Part shown: in pieces, positions 13,401 through 23,800 of the stretch | Layout of the letters: each line of letters begins with the position of its first letter | Position numbering within the stretch: the stretch's first letter is position 1 | Assembly (NCBI GenBank): GCA_001247695.2 | Contig: LGRX02035486.1 | Span: 26,973 to 90,972 of the forward strand | From: Cymbomonas tetramitiformis | Lineage: Eukaryota > Chlorophyta > Pyramimonadophyceae > Pyramimonadales > Pyramimonadaceae | Direction of reading: 5' to 3' | DNA length: 64,000 nt | Program-made: the position numbers and the translations under genes | The notes under the pieces: generated by a model | What the model was told of the DNA's origin: nothing | What the model saw: the letters and a program-made list of their open reading frames with translations, nothing else | The model's database searches: none

Positions 13401-13441
13401 TCGGCATTGGTGTCGTCGTCGTCGTCAGATATGTCGTACAT
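1005..13441 (-). CDS. Gene A: P-loop / J-domain / SecA-type motor / vWA fusion protein (9 exons)
   Basis: Minus-strand spliced gene. Proposed exons in coding order: 13441-11708, 11294 (or 11330)-5964, 5494-5126, 4872-4675, 4345-4291, 3923-3844, 3715-3473, 2738-2426, 1411-1005. All junction phases agree and give about 2,910 residues. Domains in order: a P-loop NTPase with GKTGSGKST (about residues 55-64) and a DSAG switch-like motif (about 135); a very long helical region; a J domain with the HPD tripeptide (about 1630); a SecA-like DEAD motor with Walker A RTGEGKSII (about 2090), DEVD (about 2255), then FGRGTDF and GRTARQG; and a vWA domain with DATGSMG as a variant MIDAS (about 2700). Bacterial SecA is an ATP-driven preprotein translocase motor of about 800-900 residues. 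Related SecA-like domains are known inside large eukaryotic proteins of unknown role. Introns exclude bacterial contamination. Start chosen at the first ATG of the first long exon; an upstream non-coding exon is possible. Function is unknown; a chaperone-assisted, ATP-driven remodelling role is inference. Confidence 0.85.
1921..1945. repeat. (AC)n microsatellite in gene A intron
   Basis: About 11 AC units in the intron between the two vWA exons. Confidence 0.8.
2426..2738 (-). CDS. Gene A exon 8: vWA domain, MIDAS half
   Basis: Acceptor GTGCAATAG|GCG. Encodes CRMMCLSDATGSMGPIWDST, a vWA first strand with DATGS in place of DxSxS, as in alpha-kinase-associated vWA proteins. Followed by a helix and a WVAYRDYSD strand. 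Donor AGTG|GTGAGC in phase 1. Confidence 0.85.
3473..3715 (-). CDS. Gene A exon 7: end of SecA-like motor
   Basis: 81 codons. Acceptor CTCCTGCAG|GGT joins exon 6 to give GRTARQGKQGTYAMVLLEDD, as in SecA. The rest is charged and helical. Donor CCAG|GTATGC, phase 0. Confidence 0.85.
3844..3923 (-). CDS. Gene A exon 6: SecA motif VI exon
   Basis: 80-nt exon. Acceptor ATGCAG, donor CAG|GTAATT. Encodes GMHVIQTFVSMEKSEEVQ, then IQGRTARQ. This is nearly identical to the diagnostic SecA motif VI region (GGxHVIQTF, SEExQIxGRTARQ). Confidence 0.9.
4291..4345 (-). CDS. Gene A exon 5: SecA motif V micro-exon
   Basis: 55-nt exon between GGCCAG|GTG and GCAG|GTGGGT. It encodes VFGRGTDFFCVDRKLQEA, the SecA helicase motif V region. 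Ends in phase 1, which the next exon completes exactly to give AGGMHVIQTF. Confidence 0.85.
4675..4872 (-). CDS. Gene A exon 4: SecA-like second helicase domain
   Basis: 66 codons. Acceptor CCCTACAG|GTA; donor GCG|GTATGT. The peptide GGRAVITLFKDALWLEEF, followed by ATVGQATFCTA, matches the SecA segment leading into the GRGTD motif. Confidence 0.8.
5126..5494 (-). CDS. Gene A exon 3: SecA-like motor, middle part
   Basis: Acceptor TTTTCTCCAG|GAG is very good. The peptide begins EMDGINYDVVWGYRTAF and includes ILGVSGTVEALGVHEW, matching the SecA segment around the conserved GMTGT motif. The best end is a GC donor, GAGGAG|GCGCGT. It keeps phase 0 and reads across into VRKVVAGGRAVI as in SecA proteins; the GT two bases further on would break the frame. 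Confidence 0.75.
5964..11294 (-). CDS. Gene A exon 2: long helical region, J domain, SecA DEAD core
   Basis: About 1,777 uninterrupted codons. The acceptor is either CAG|ATC (exon start 11294) or AAG|CAA (11330); both keep phase 0. The first two thirds are Leu/Ala/Glu/Arg-rich and helical. Around 8090-8210 lies a J domain: a VLEV helix start, the KKAYHCKCMVYHPDRPGG loop with HPD, and a following helix ending SRYPDE. J domains stimulate Hsp70 ATPases. Around 6732-6758 is QIRTGEGKSIILG, the SecA/DEAD Walker A, and around 6253-6279 LLVDEVDVFFG, equivalent to SecA DEVD. The exon ends GYK|GTGGGA. Confidence 0.85.
11708..13441 (-). CDS. Gene A exon 1: N-terminal P-loop NTPase domain
   Basis: 578 codons opening with MYDISDDDDDTN, an acidic N-terminus. 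GKTGSGKST (about 13247-13280) is a Walker A/G1 motif, and YLDSAGYEDT (about 13030) fits a G3/Walker B-type segment, so a GTPase-like fold (AIG1/dynamin-like range) is likely. The rest is Ala/Leu-rich and predicted helical. Ends at a strong donor, CAG|GTGAGC, at 11707. Phase 0. Confidence 0.8.
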
Positions 13442-13628
13442 CCCACCTATTCAGCCCCATCCACCGAACCACATCACAGCACAATGAGAGCCTAAAAGAA
13501 GAGGGGTGGGAAACAAGTGTTGGAACTGAGAAACTTTATTGGGAGCCAAATGCAGGCTAAGCATAATCCCTTACATCATAGGATTGCATCGGAAGTTTTA
13601 AGGAAGATAACGGTTTTGAAATGGATAT

Positions 13629-14130
13629 TCATTTGAAACACGGGAGCTGTCCGTGTGCAAACAACGCAGTAGCCTGGAGGAAGCTTCTCGATGCGAGTGA
13701 ATGACTTGCAATTTTAGAGCAGGCTAAATTATAAAGGAAGCTGACAAAGGATGGGCAATATTCTAACGGAGGATCTAAATTTTGCACATGGATGCATCCA
13801 TCATGGATGCAACTGTTTTTCTCGTCAATGCTGAAACGATTATGATGCAGTTCAATACCTGTGATGATACGCCCGCTGAGCATGCCGGCCACCTCTGTCT
13901 CAGCCTGCGCGGGACTTGTCACATCTCGACCGCACGCTCTGATGAGATCATCGAAAGCCTTTTCGGGTTGTACATGCTCTCTCTCGTCATCTTCTTGTGC
14001 GCGTTTCGGCCCCTGTACCAACATTGCTTGTTGAGCAAAGAAATCTGTCGAAACTGCGTCCAGATCGGGAAGAAACCACATGTAGAACAGCTCACCTCGC
14101 CAGTGGCACGTTTCAGGACAAACTAAACTT
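13629..14130 (-). CDS. Gene B exon 3 (acceptor approximate)
   Basis: Open frame to a stop at 13629. Includes GELFYMWFLPDLDAVSTDFF and a long amphipathic stretch. CTGAG|GCC is the phase-compatible acceptor, but it is weak. Confidence 0.5.
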
Positions 14131-15727
14131 CCGGCCTCAGGCACACATACCGCAATTGGGCCTGAATGGCATAGGGCACTCTGGCAGAAAATTGCTCAAA
14201 ACTTTTGGGTTGGGATCAGAGGTGATTTCATAGGAGTGGCGCCGTCCAACAGCTAGGTGTGCACAAAGGAACCTCCAATATGTTACCAAGCTCGTGATTC
14301 TCAAAGAAATACGTATTTCAGAAAACACAAATAAAACACGAAGCGATATCACATATGCCGCTCAACTTGTCGTACGAAAGCAGGAAAGCTTCTCAACACG
14401 TACGCACAGCATATTCGCTTGAGGCATACCATTGAATCGCTGGCATCAGAACGGATTGCGTGCCCAACAAAATCGACCTTTTGCTCCATGCCCACGAATC
14501 CCGATTCCACTTGAGACTGGAGTTCGCCCACCCGTTCAGATCCCACTGGTGTCGGGTGCGATTGGAACATATCCCTTGTGGCACTCGTCACTAGGCCAGC
14601 TGGCGCCTCCAAGTTCATCAATTTCTCATCCGCCTCAACCATTAGGGATTCGTCCTCCACAAGCATATCTGCCTCCACTTTATTCGTGTGTTGCTCGTCT
14701 ACTTCCACCTTGAAAACGCCGCCGCTGATACTGGGGCTATACGGGAGCACTTGTTGCACGTGTCCTGCCTGTCGTACTTCCAAGTGTAAGGACGTTGGCA
14801 GCGCTGTCTCCATGTGGTGAGCTTTGTCTCTCGTGAGTTGCCGCTTCACCGTAGCTTGCGATTGTTCATCGGTCCAAGTTTCTTCTAGAAAACTGTCACT
14901 CGCCTCGGCAATTCCGTTGCCCGCTTTGCCAAATGCTTGGAGCAGTTCGTGATATGTGTTTCTGTCTGGAAATGCGTTCCTGAATGCTTCGCAGGCCACG
15001 TCAAGGTCGGACCGTGTTTCTCCCGAGCTTCTCGGTTCTGGAACACTGCGCGTAGAAGGAGCTGCCTCGGCCTCTTCCGGGCTCGGCGGCGCTGAAGATG
15101 CCTCGTGAAGCATCGCGCCTACACATGATGAGCGCACTCCTGACTGACAGGTCATTCTTAAAGGCGACTTGCATGGGGCACACCATCAATAACAGAAGGC
15201 AATGCTGTCTGAAATCAAGCAGCTTTCCGAGTCCCGGGCCCTTTAGTTATGGTACTGTCACCAGCTGACGAAAACTGGCAAAAAGTGTAGAATGGAGCAC
15301 GGATCCCTTCAGTTATGATCCACAGTGGACTGGAGCACGGCATCCTTCGGCTTCCAGAGTGTGAAACTCAGGGACCATATTCTGCAGCAGCATCCAGGCT
15401 GTAGTCCATTGACAGTGCTTTGTTAACTGGCTCCTCAGTAGGCATGCCGTTCATGAAGCTTCGAATCGATTATATGTGCAGGTGCATTTACACCACACAG
15501 CCACCTGAAGCTGGCCATGGTCTGCCGCTGGCGTTGCAAAGATCTGAATGGGCTCCGGTGGCTCAGCGGGAAGCAAGAGTTGCACATCTCAGTGGCTCGG
15601 ATATTCAAATGCAGTGTTGAGTGTGTGCTGGATCAACTTTGATTCCGCACATAGTGCAGCCGGTCTTCTACTGGCAGCTGGTGCCAAAGGAGTCGGTACA
15701 CGGATACGCACACACACACACACACAC

Positions 15728-15762
<35 letters not shown>

Positions 15763-16162
15763 CATACAATCCCGCTCCCTCCCTCCTCATCGGCGCAAAG
15801 ATGCAAATCGAGTTGAGCACAATATAGAATGACTTGCAGATAGCGTAAAGATCTGAAGTTCATGATAACAGTGTAAGTTAAGCGTATGTCATGGATAAAC
15901 AAAATGGATGAGACCTCGATCGAATATCGAGAAGTGACGACCGTGAAATCAGAGGGGAAACAGCATAAACACCTGTGAAGTGCGGCTGCTGTGCTTCTAT
16001 TTGGCCTCTCTTCTGCGGAACAGTCTCTCGCAGGCTCTCCAGTCTTGCGCCTTCTGGCCCTCCTGCGCTTTCTTCAAACGCACTGGATACATGGCGGTTC
16101 GGAGCAACTTTCTTCTTACCTTTCTGCTTTATAGCACGTTTCTTTTTTTTAAGGGTGCCCAT
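13629..16162 (-). CDS. Gene B: unrecognised three-exon protein
   Basis: Proposed exons in coding order: 16162-15973 (ATG start), 15118-14430, and about 14130-13629. Exon 1 begins MGTLKKKKRAIKQKGKKK, a lysine-rich tail that could be a nuclear or nucleolar signal, and ends at a good donor, CAG|GTGTTT, in phase 1. Exon 2 (acceptor TGTGTAG) restores the frame, is acidic and Pro/Ser/Glu-rich, and ends at ATG|GTATGC. Exon 3 has a better-folded composition (GELFYMWFLPDLDAVS and a helical stretch) and ends LPCFK-stop; its acceptor is not settled. Total about 455-465 residues. No family recognised. It lies about 190 bp upstream of gene A on the same strand. Confidence 0.6.
14430..15118 (-). CDS. Gene B exon 2
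   Basis: 229 codons after a two-base split codon. Acidic, low-complexity start (SPEEAEAAPSTRS), then mixed helical sequence. Donor ATG|GTATGC at 14429. Confidence 0.6.
15711..15763. repeat. (CA)n(GACA)n compound microsatellite
   Basis: CACACA run followed by about eight ACAG units, inside the first intron of gene B. Confidence 0.9.
15973..16162 (-). CDS. Gene B exon 1
   Basis: 63 codons with a Lys-rich N-terminus, ATG at 16162, donor ACAG|GTGTTT. The donor and phase match the next exon. Confidence 0.6.
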
Positions 16163-16862
16163 TATCTCGTCAAACTTGAAATGCGACGGGCCCTACTTAC
16201 GTTACTACGCCTTCATATATCACAACTCAGTGGGATGTTGGGCTTGGATGCAACTCGATAGAATAGAGCTCTAGAGGGGCGACGGTTTGTATCATCCGAT
16301 AAATCCGATGAATTATGTGTTGGTCGGATGGTCACCTGCTCACCTCCCCCCGGACCCCCTCCGGCTCGCCTGCGCTAAGCTAAACCTAAAGCTTCTAGCT
16401 TGACTTGAGACTTCCCGCAGACGCGGATATCGCATATCCGGATACAACATACATTTGCATGCGATGGACATGTCCACCGCACGCGGCACTCGCACTGTGC
16501 GGCACCCGGCACGCCTTGCTCATAACGAAAACCTACGCTACTCTATGACGGTCCAGTTTTTTCAGAAAATCGATACAGTACCATTTTTTACTGTCTCGTA
16601 CTGTAGACCTCGCGAGTGCCAGCCACGGGCTGTCATCCCACTATTCCCCCACCCCTCCACCATCCACTCCTCAGGGGACTTATAGGCATGCCTTGTGGAG
16701 TATCCGAGTAGCTCGCACGCCCTTAGCTACCGTATCAAGGGAATCACTCGACAACCCACCTTCAGTTCACCCACCCACCACACTGATTACCCCCTCCGGA
16801 CTTCTATGACTAACCCCCAGAAATTCTGCAAACTTTTTGCAGGTTTTTCTCGCCCCCCTTAG
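16163..16862. other. Intergenic, no gene recognised
   Basis: About 700 bp upstream of gene B, extending to the hAT insertion. No coding or RNA feature is visible. It may hold the promoter of gene B, but no motif can be named. Confidence 0.4.
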
Positions 16863-16929
16863 CCCCACGACAAGGTATGGTATCAGTTGTGCTGATATTC
16901 TGATTTATTGATATACCGGAAAAAAAGTA

Positions 16930-16934
16930 TCAAT
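16930..16934. repeat. Target-site duplication TCAAT, left copy
   Basis: Matches TCAAT at 25369-25373 on the other side of the gypsy element. Confidence 0.85.
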
Positions 16935-17619
16935 TGTGCCAGGGGCACGACGACAGATGCTCGGAGATATGTTTTTGATTGAACGTGCAAAGGTACACAA
17001 TTCGGATTTTTATAATATACTGGATCAGGGCCAGATTGAGGTACAAACGATAATTCGGTTCCGAGTTCTGAAGGCTAAACACTTCTCAAGTGCTCTACTT
17101 ATTCACTCGTCACTCAGGTTGCAGGGTCAACCACTCGAGAGCCGATGTCACACTTCGGCTCAACGTTCAGTTCCCGATCCGATCTCATTTCTAATTCCGA
17201 TTCGTCATTCTCGATTCAGATGTTATGCCAACAGGCTGACACGATGACTGCCCCACAGTACTGTCATACTACTGTACTGTCATACTGTCATAGCGTCATA
17301 CTGTCATACTGTCATAACCTTAATATCTGATATTCGATTTCATTGTCTTTTCAACCCCGATGCGAATCTGACCATTCTTCGAGGGTCTGACTGAGTTCCA
17401 CGATGACACCCCCCACAGTACTGTCATACTACTATAGTGTCATACTGTCATACTGTCATAGTGTCATAGTGTCATACTGTCATACCCCGGACATCTGGTA
17501 TTCATTCTCATCGTGATTTCAAGCCCAATCTCACTGTCATCGTGCCAATCCCAGATTACCCCCGATGACACACATACGGACGCATAGACATATCGGCTCA
17601 CGCTGTGCCTCCGGGCACA
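16935..17619 (-). repeat. Left (3') LTR of the gypsy element, 685 bp
   Basis: Starts TGTGCC, ends GGCACA. Contains two arrays of an 8-9-bp unit (GTCATACT/GTCATAGT) around 17261-17320 and 17418-17485. Differs from the right LTR by a handful of substitutions, a 1-bp indel and array copy number. Confidence 0.93.
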
Positions 17620-17634
17620 ACTCTCCCCCCCTTA
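17620..17634 (-). promoter_or_regulatory. Polypurine tract of the gypsy element
   Basis: A purine-rich run on the element sense strand immediately upstream of the 3' LTR; it is the expected plus-strand primer site for reverse transcription. Confidence 0.75.
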
Positions 17635-17807
17635 GGAGTGGTCTACCTCCTGGGATCACTCCGCTAAGGTACCCATCTAAGTTCCAGTTCTTAGGTTCTC
17701 TGGTTCCTTGCTGTTTCCAGTTCTTAGGTTCTCTGGTTCCTCTTCGAGCATAGTTCGCCTGCCGCTACCAGGGCACCACTTTCAAGAAGAAGGGTGCCAC
17801 TTGGAAT

Positions 17808-20800
17808 CTAAAGCGGGTCTTCAGTGTCGCGGAGGCGTAAATGTCGGAAAAGTTGTCGTAGCAGTAGTGCTGGTACGGGGTATACACTCGCAGATTGACC
17901 TGCTCCAGTCTGCTGCGGGTGAGGTCCAAGCTGAGCAGTCTCTGGGTGAGCACCGGTTGCCCATCTGCACGCACACGGTGTCGAAGTAGTACAGCGTAGC
18001 AGGGGCGAGGGTGGTGCTGAGTTCGTCCATATGCAGGTGGGTTTCATGTACTGCGTACCATACATGCAGTAGGTACACACCAGCGGTGGGGGAAGCTGGC
18101 GCATCATAGGGCGAAGCCGTAGCGCGTTAGGAAAGCGACCTCTGGGGTTTTCCATGAACCAATGTTTTGGCTCTAGGTAGTCAATGATCTGCAATGCTCG
18201 TCGTACGATTTTGTCAGCCTGGGGAAGGTCAGGGGGTCCACCAGTGGTGCGCGCTTGACTGTACTGCCTGCAGGGGGGACTTGCCCAAATAACATCGAAG
18301 AATCCAGGCGGGTATTGCCTGTAGTCCCATTGTAGGATGTCACACACATGAGTGGGTTGCCAGATATGCCCGGAGTCGAGGGTCACCACTGAGGCGGAGG
18401 GGAAGCAATTTAGGAATTCCCTCTCTACTGAGCCAGTACCGCTGAAAAGTACGAGAATCCTGGGCGTGCGGGTTGTTTTTGCCTGTATTGCCAGCAGCTC
18501 TGTCACCAGTGCCAACGACCCATCTTCCACGCGCTCCTGGCGTTCCCACGGCAGGGGGATATCATCTTCCATCTGTTCGAGCTGGTCCAGTTCATCGCAG
18601 GGATTGGTGATGAGGTGGGCCAGTGTCATTCCGGCTTGAGCGGAGTGGCGGCCACGCTGCTCGCGTCGCCGAGTGGCTTCGTCGCGGACTTGCGCTTCCA
18701 TGTGCAGTCTCGCTTGCTCGAATTCACGAAGTTGTTGAAGTGGACTTCCGCGTTCAAGTTTGTCACGCGTTCTCCATTGGTCGTGAGCTTTGGAGTAGCC
18801 AGTCCAGCGAACCTTCCACTCTTCCACCTCCTTTCCTCGAACAGACCGCACTCGACGTGCAAGGATACGCTCAACGTGTGCTTCCTTCTGACCGTCCACT
18901 ACCACCTCTTCAGGTACTGCTAGGTGATCGCGTGCGGCAAAAGCATCTTGACCGTTGGTGTACGGTTTGAGGCGATGTTGAGCGAACACGTCGTGAATCC
19001 GCCAGTGAGGAGGGAGGCGTAGGCGGTAGGCTACTGGAGCTCCTCTGTCGGCTTCGGGCATGGTCATCTGTATATCGCTGAAGAAGCGTTCGGTCACAGG
19101 AACTGGTCCATGCCAGCGCTTGGTCAGTTTCCTACAGATGGAGCGATCCATCACCTTCTCCGTAAGGTGCTTCGCCTCTATCCAGACCAGATCTCCAACA
19201 GCATACTCCCGCTGCCCGTGTCTGCGATCAAACTGTTCGCGCTGTCGCTGTTGAGCCAGCTCCAACCGCTGTCTGGCGTCCCGCAGCTGCGACGAAAATT
19301 TCACGGCCACTTCGTGTGCGGTGCCTACTCCCCCTGTTCGTCGTCCAGCGGTGGACTGTGCGGCCTCCAGGAAAAGGTCCAACTGCGACAGCGGCGAGAA
19401 CCCGAACACCAGTTCAAACGGCGTGAAGCCAGTAGATTCACTCCTGGAGTCATTGATCGCGAACTCCACGTTAGTGGTGAACAGATCCCAGTCCTCCACA
19501 TTGGCGTCAACAAAGGACCTGAGCATGTCCTCAATAACCCTGTTGCTGTGTTCCGCCTGGCCGTCAGACCGAGGGTTGTACGGCGTGGTGCGAGCCACTT
19601 TCACACCCATCAGTCTCATGAGTTCCTGCCAGAAAGCATCTTGAAACCGCGGGTCACGATCAGAGACAATCTTCATAGGCGCGCCATGTAAGCGCCACAC
19701 CGAGTCAAAGTAGATTCTGGCCACCACAGCTGCAGAGCTGTCGCCGAAGTTCATTGGCACAACGTGGACCATCTTCGTCAGCTTGCAGGTGAAGGCCACG
19801 AAAGCATCATTGCCCCTCTCCGATACCGGCAGGCCGGTGACGAAGTCCACCGCGACATCCTGCCATGGCCTGTTCGGGATGCTGTGAGGGTTTAGCAACC
19901 CATCCGGGTAAGTTCCCCGCGGTCTCACTGATTGGCACACTGCGCAGGATGCAACCCAGGTGCCCACATCTTCCGCGGCACCACGCCAATAGAAGCGTCG
20001 CAGCACCCTCTCCAGAGTCTTGTCTCGCCCAGTATGGCCCGAGGACAATGACTCATGAGCATGGCGAATCACTACCTCTCGAAGTGGAGAGTCCTCCCCC
20101 AGCACCAACTGATATCTCCCAGCTGCGGTCCTCCAAACCACTTCACCCACCAGTCTGAAGTCCTGTAGGCATTGGTGTGGTGCCGCCTTCACTTTCTCCC
20201 GCAGCGAACGAAGTGTCCCCTCTCGGGTGTACTCCGCCTTCAACGCACGCAGGAACTTTGAGTCCGACTGCTGGGAGGATGCGTCTCTGAAGGCTGCTGC
20301 CTCACCTGTCCTTATCACAGCGGGGGCCGTTCGCGGGTGCCTCACGCGTGCCGGCTGTGGTTTGGCGGGAGGGGCGTGTACTATCAGAACAGGCCAACGA
20401 AGGTCGAAGGCCTTCCCATCTGGGTTCTCGAAGAACTGATTGGGCTCGCCCTTATCATCGTGAGTAGGGATGACCTCCACGATCTGCATATTGGCCTTTC
20501 TGAAAAGTTTGCGCCACGCGGGGAGTTTGGACTGGTGATCTGGTAGGACGAAGACTGCTGAGGTGTTTTCTGGGTCTGCCTTCCATTCTGCGATATACTT
20601 GTTCAAAATCGCCTCCACCGTAATGTGCTTGGAGTTATATGGAGGGTTACACCAAACCCGAAGGCCCCTCCATTTCTCTGAAAGGCAGTCTGTCCAGAAT
20701 CTATCCGCCTGTCTGTTGCGGCCGCCAAAGTCACAACAGGCGTCCACATCGAAGGGTCCAAACTTCTCGGCGTACTTCGAGGAGTACTCTGCTCGGACAC

Positions 20801-23800
20801 GCCAATTCTGTGAGTCTTCGGGGGGAGTTTGCCGTTTTTGCGGGTGAAGGACCGGGGATGGAGCTGACTGCTGGGGCGCCTGCTGCGGGGATGGTGAGCT
20901 CACTGGCACCTTCTCAGTGGGCGCCTCCAATGCATCAGCTCGTGATGGCGTTCGCGTCTTCGGTGACGCCAACTGTGGAGGCGCTGGGGTCGTAGGGGCT
21001 CTTCCAGCGCGTGACATGCTCCTCGTTATCCTTATCTGAGGTGGAGCTCTGTCAGGGGGTTGGTGTGGAGCTTCTGTCGGCTTCGCGCTATCAGCTTCAG
21101 GCCAGTCAGGCATGTCGAAGTCGAGGTGATCCTCCTTCATTCCCTTATAGAGCTTCGGATTAACGAGAGCGATGGTCTCCCCCATGTCCATGGCCTGCTC
21201 TGCCACGGAGAGGGTTTCCACTGCTGAGAGCCAACAGTCAATTGTCTGGGCCCAGTGAGGATGAGCCGCGGGTGGTGAGCTGGAGAAGCATTCAGACTCC
21301 AGCGTTGCCAGAGGGTCTTTCGGCAGGTCTGAGGGGGGGTCGATCACTCCTGCCTCCTTCAACCCCTCGCGAACGTCCTTGTCTTTGAAGTCGGGTCTTC
21401 TGGACAGGGCGTCTGGTACCAGCAGCAGCGCTCCCTTGATGTACTCCATTCTCGGGACTCCCACCTCCACCAGATCCATGTACCAGCGTGCCTGTCTGCG
21501 GCTAAGCTCTCTGCCAGGTTCCATCAGCCATTCAAGGGGACGGTGATCACCCTGGATGCGGAAGTTGGTGAAGATGAGGTAATGCCGCCAGGTGACGGTG
21601 GTACAGTGGTGTAGAGCACCTAGCTCACGCTCGCCGGTGTGGTAATTCTGCTCGGCGGCTGAGAACTGTCGGCTCTCGTATGCTATCACGCGCAGCCCAA
21701 GACCATCTCCATTGTCTTGCATAAGTACTCCCCCAAGAGCGATGCCGCTAGCATCCGTCTGCACCACGAAAGGCGCCGTGCCGTCTGCGGCACCCTTAAT
21801 GTTGGGCAAGGCGAGCACTGGCGCTGATGTGAGGGCCTTCTTCAGCTCCTCGAAGGCCCACTGCTGCATGGGACCCCACTCCCAGGGTACGTCCGACTTG
21901 GTCAACCGGGTGAGGGGCTGAGCGATCTCGGAGAAGCAGTGGATGAACCTGCGGTAATACCCCGCTAGGCCCAAGAACTGCCTGACGTGGGTAACCGTCT
22001 CCAGCTCGGGCCAGTCCCTCACTGCAGCCACCTTGTCGTGTTGGGGTCTGCAGCCATCTGCGGAGATACAGTGGCCAAGGAACCGCAAGGATTTCTTCAA
22101 CAGTTGGCACTTGGACCTCTTGAGGAAGACGCCCTTCTCCCTGCATGTCAGGAGCAGTTGTTTGACGTGCTCGTAGTGCTCTGCAGCGGTGTTGCTGAAG
22201 ACGACCACATCATCTATGAAGATCCGGACAAATGGAAGATGGCCCAAGGCCCGCTGCATCCGTCGCTGGTACTGAGATGGTGAATTCTGCAGCCCCTGCG
22301 GCATGACCAACCACTCATATGACCCCATTTGGGTGGTGAAGGCGGTCTTCTCGACATCTCCTGGTGCCATCGGTACTTGCCAGAAGCCATCCACCGCGTC
22401 GAACGAAGAGAAGAACTTCGCACCCTGCATCTCGTCGAACATCATCTGGATGTCTGGGAGAGGATACTTGTCCTTAACTGTCTGGCGGTTGAGGAGCCGA
22501 TAATCGATCACCAGTCGCAGCTCCTTGGGGTTCCCGGGTTTAGGGACCATCAAACAGGGAGCTGCATAAGGACTGGAAGAGGGTCGGATGTAGCCCTTGG
22601 ACATCAGAGTCTCCACGCGTTCTCGAAGTTGGTGGAGTTCCTCTGCGGACTTCTTGTAGATGCGCTGGCAGGGAGGTCCCTTCTTGCTCAGCTCAGGGTC
22701 CAGGTTAATGTTGGCTTCATCTTGGGGGTCATGTCTGAGTCCATCGATGTTCGGTAGAGCAGTCGTCATCTCCTTCTTGTACTCCTCTCCCCAGAAGTCC
22801 TGAAACTTGAGGGTCCACTCAGGGCTCACTTCTGCATCTTCAGTATCCGCAGCGGGTTCGGCGTTCTCAGAGTCGATAGCCGTGGCCGCAAAGGCAGAAG
22901 CAGTATCGTCGGGGGACTTCTCGGCCACCATGAGCCAGGCGGGCTGTATCTCCGGGTCGTCATTGCCGCGTAGTTTCTGCGTCTCCGCATACACCAGGTA
23001 CTTCTTCAGCTGGGCAGGGGTCAGGAACACCTCATCCACCAATCCCGCGCAGGCCGTACCCTTCGGAGACCTGTCCCCAGATGCTTTCCCAGGAGAACAG
23101 CCTGTGATGGTGACGCGATCCCCAATCTTGCCACTGCGGGACTTCCTGAGGAAGGAGACGGAGCCATTCCCTTCATAGCCCAAAGTGACAGGAGAGTGAC
23201 TGCGCAGCCACCTTCCACCGAGGATAACATCCACCTGTATGCCCAGTGGCAGGATCCGGAGGGCAAGGGCGTTCTCCGTATAGGTGCCCGTGGTGGTGTG
23301 CGTGTTAAACTTGGCGTACGCGGTGGCGCCAGTGATCTTCACAGATCCATCCGCCAGGGTGACTCGCATCTCGGAGCCGGCTCGTGTTGTGAGGCCACAT
23401 CGCTTAGCGCCCTGCTCCGAGATGAAGTTGTCAGAGGCCCCCGAGTTAATCAGCACCTTGACCGTGTGCCCTCTGAGGGTTGCGTAGAATACCAGCAGTA
23501 GCGGTCCTTCTTCGTCATGTGCCGCTGCAAGGGTACCCTCGATGTCGGTCTTCCACCGAACTCCCCCATCTGTGCGTATGCTTTTGCACTTGAGGTTGGG
23601 GAGGAGGTTGTCCGAGGCCTCGCGGCATTCTTCCAACGTTTGCCTACACGCGGCGTAGAACTCCTCATCCAGCAAATCAACATCTTCAGGCGGATGACTG
23701 ACGAGGTTGTCTGCACTCGCCGTCAGCAGGGTGCCCGCTGAGGTGCATTCGCTCGAGGTGGGGCTGACATGAGTGGTGTCGCTGGTGGTAGGGCTCACAT

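Noticed and set aside
1005..13441. Bacterial or organellar SecA (contamination or plastid origin)
   Set aside because: The motor motifs are interrupted by spliceosomal introns with matching phases and fused to eukaryotic-style domains.
5982..13487. Many plus-strand open frames opposite gene A
   Set aside because: They are antisense shadows of the GC-rich, codon-biased exons; none shows a recognisable domain, whereas the minus strand does.
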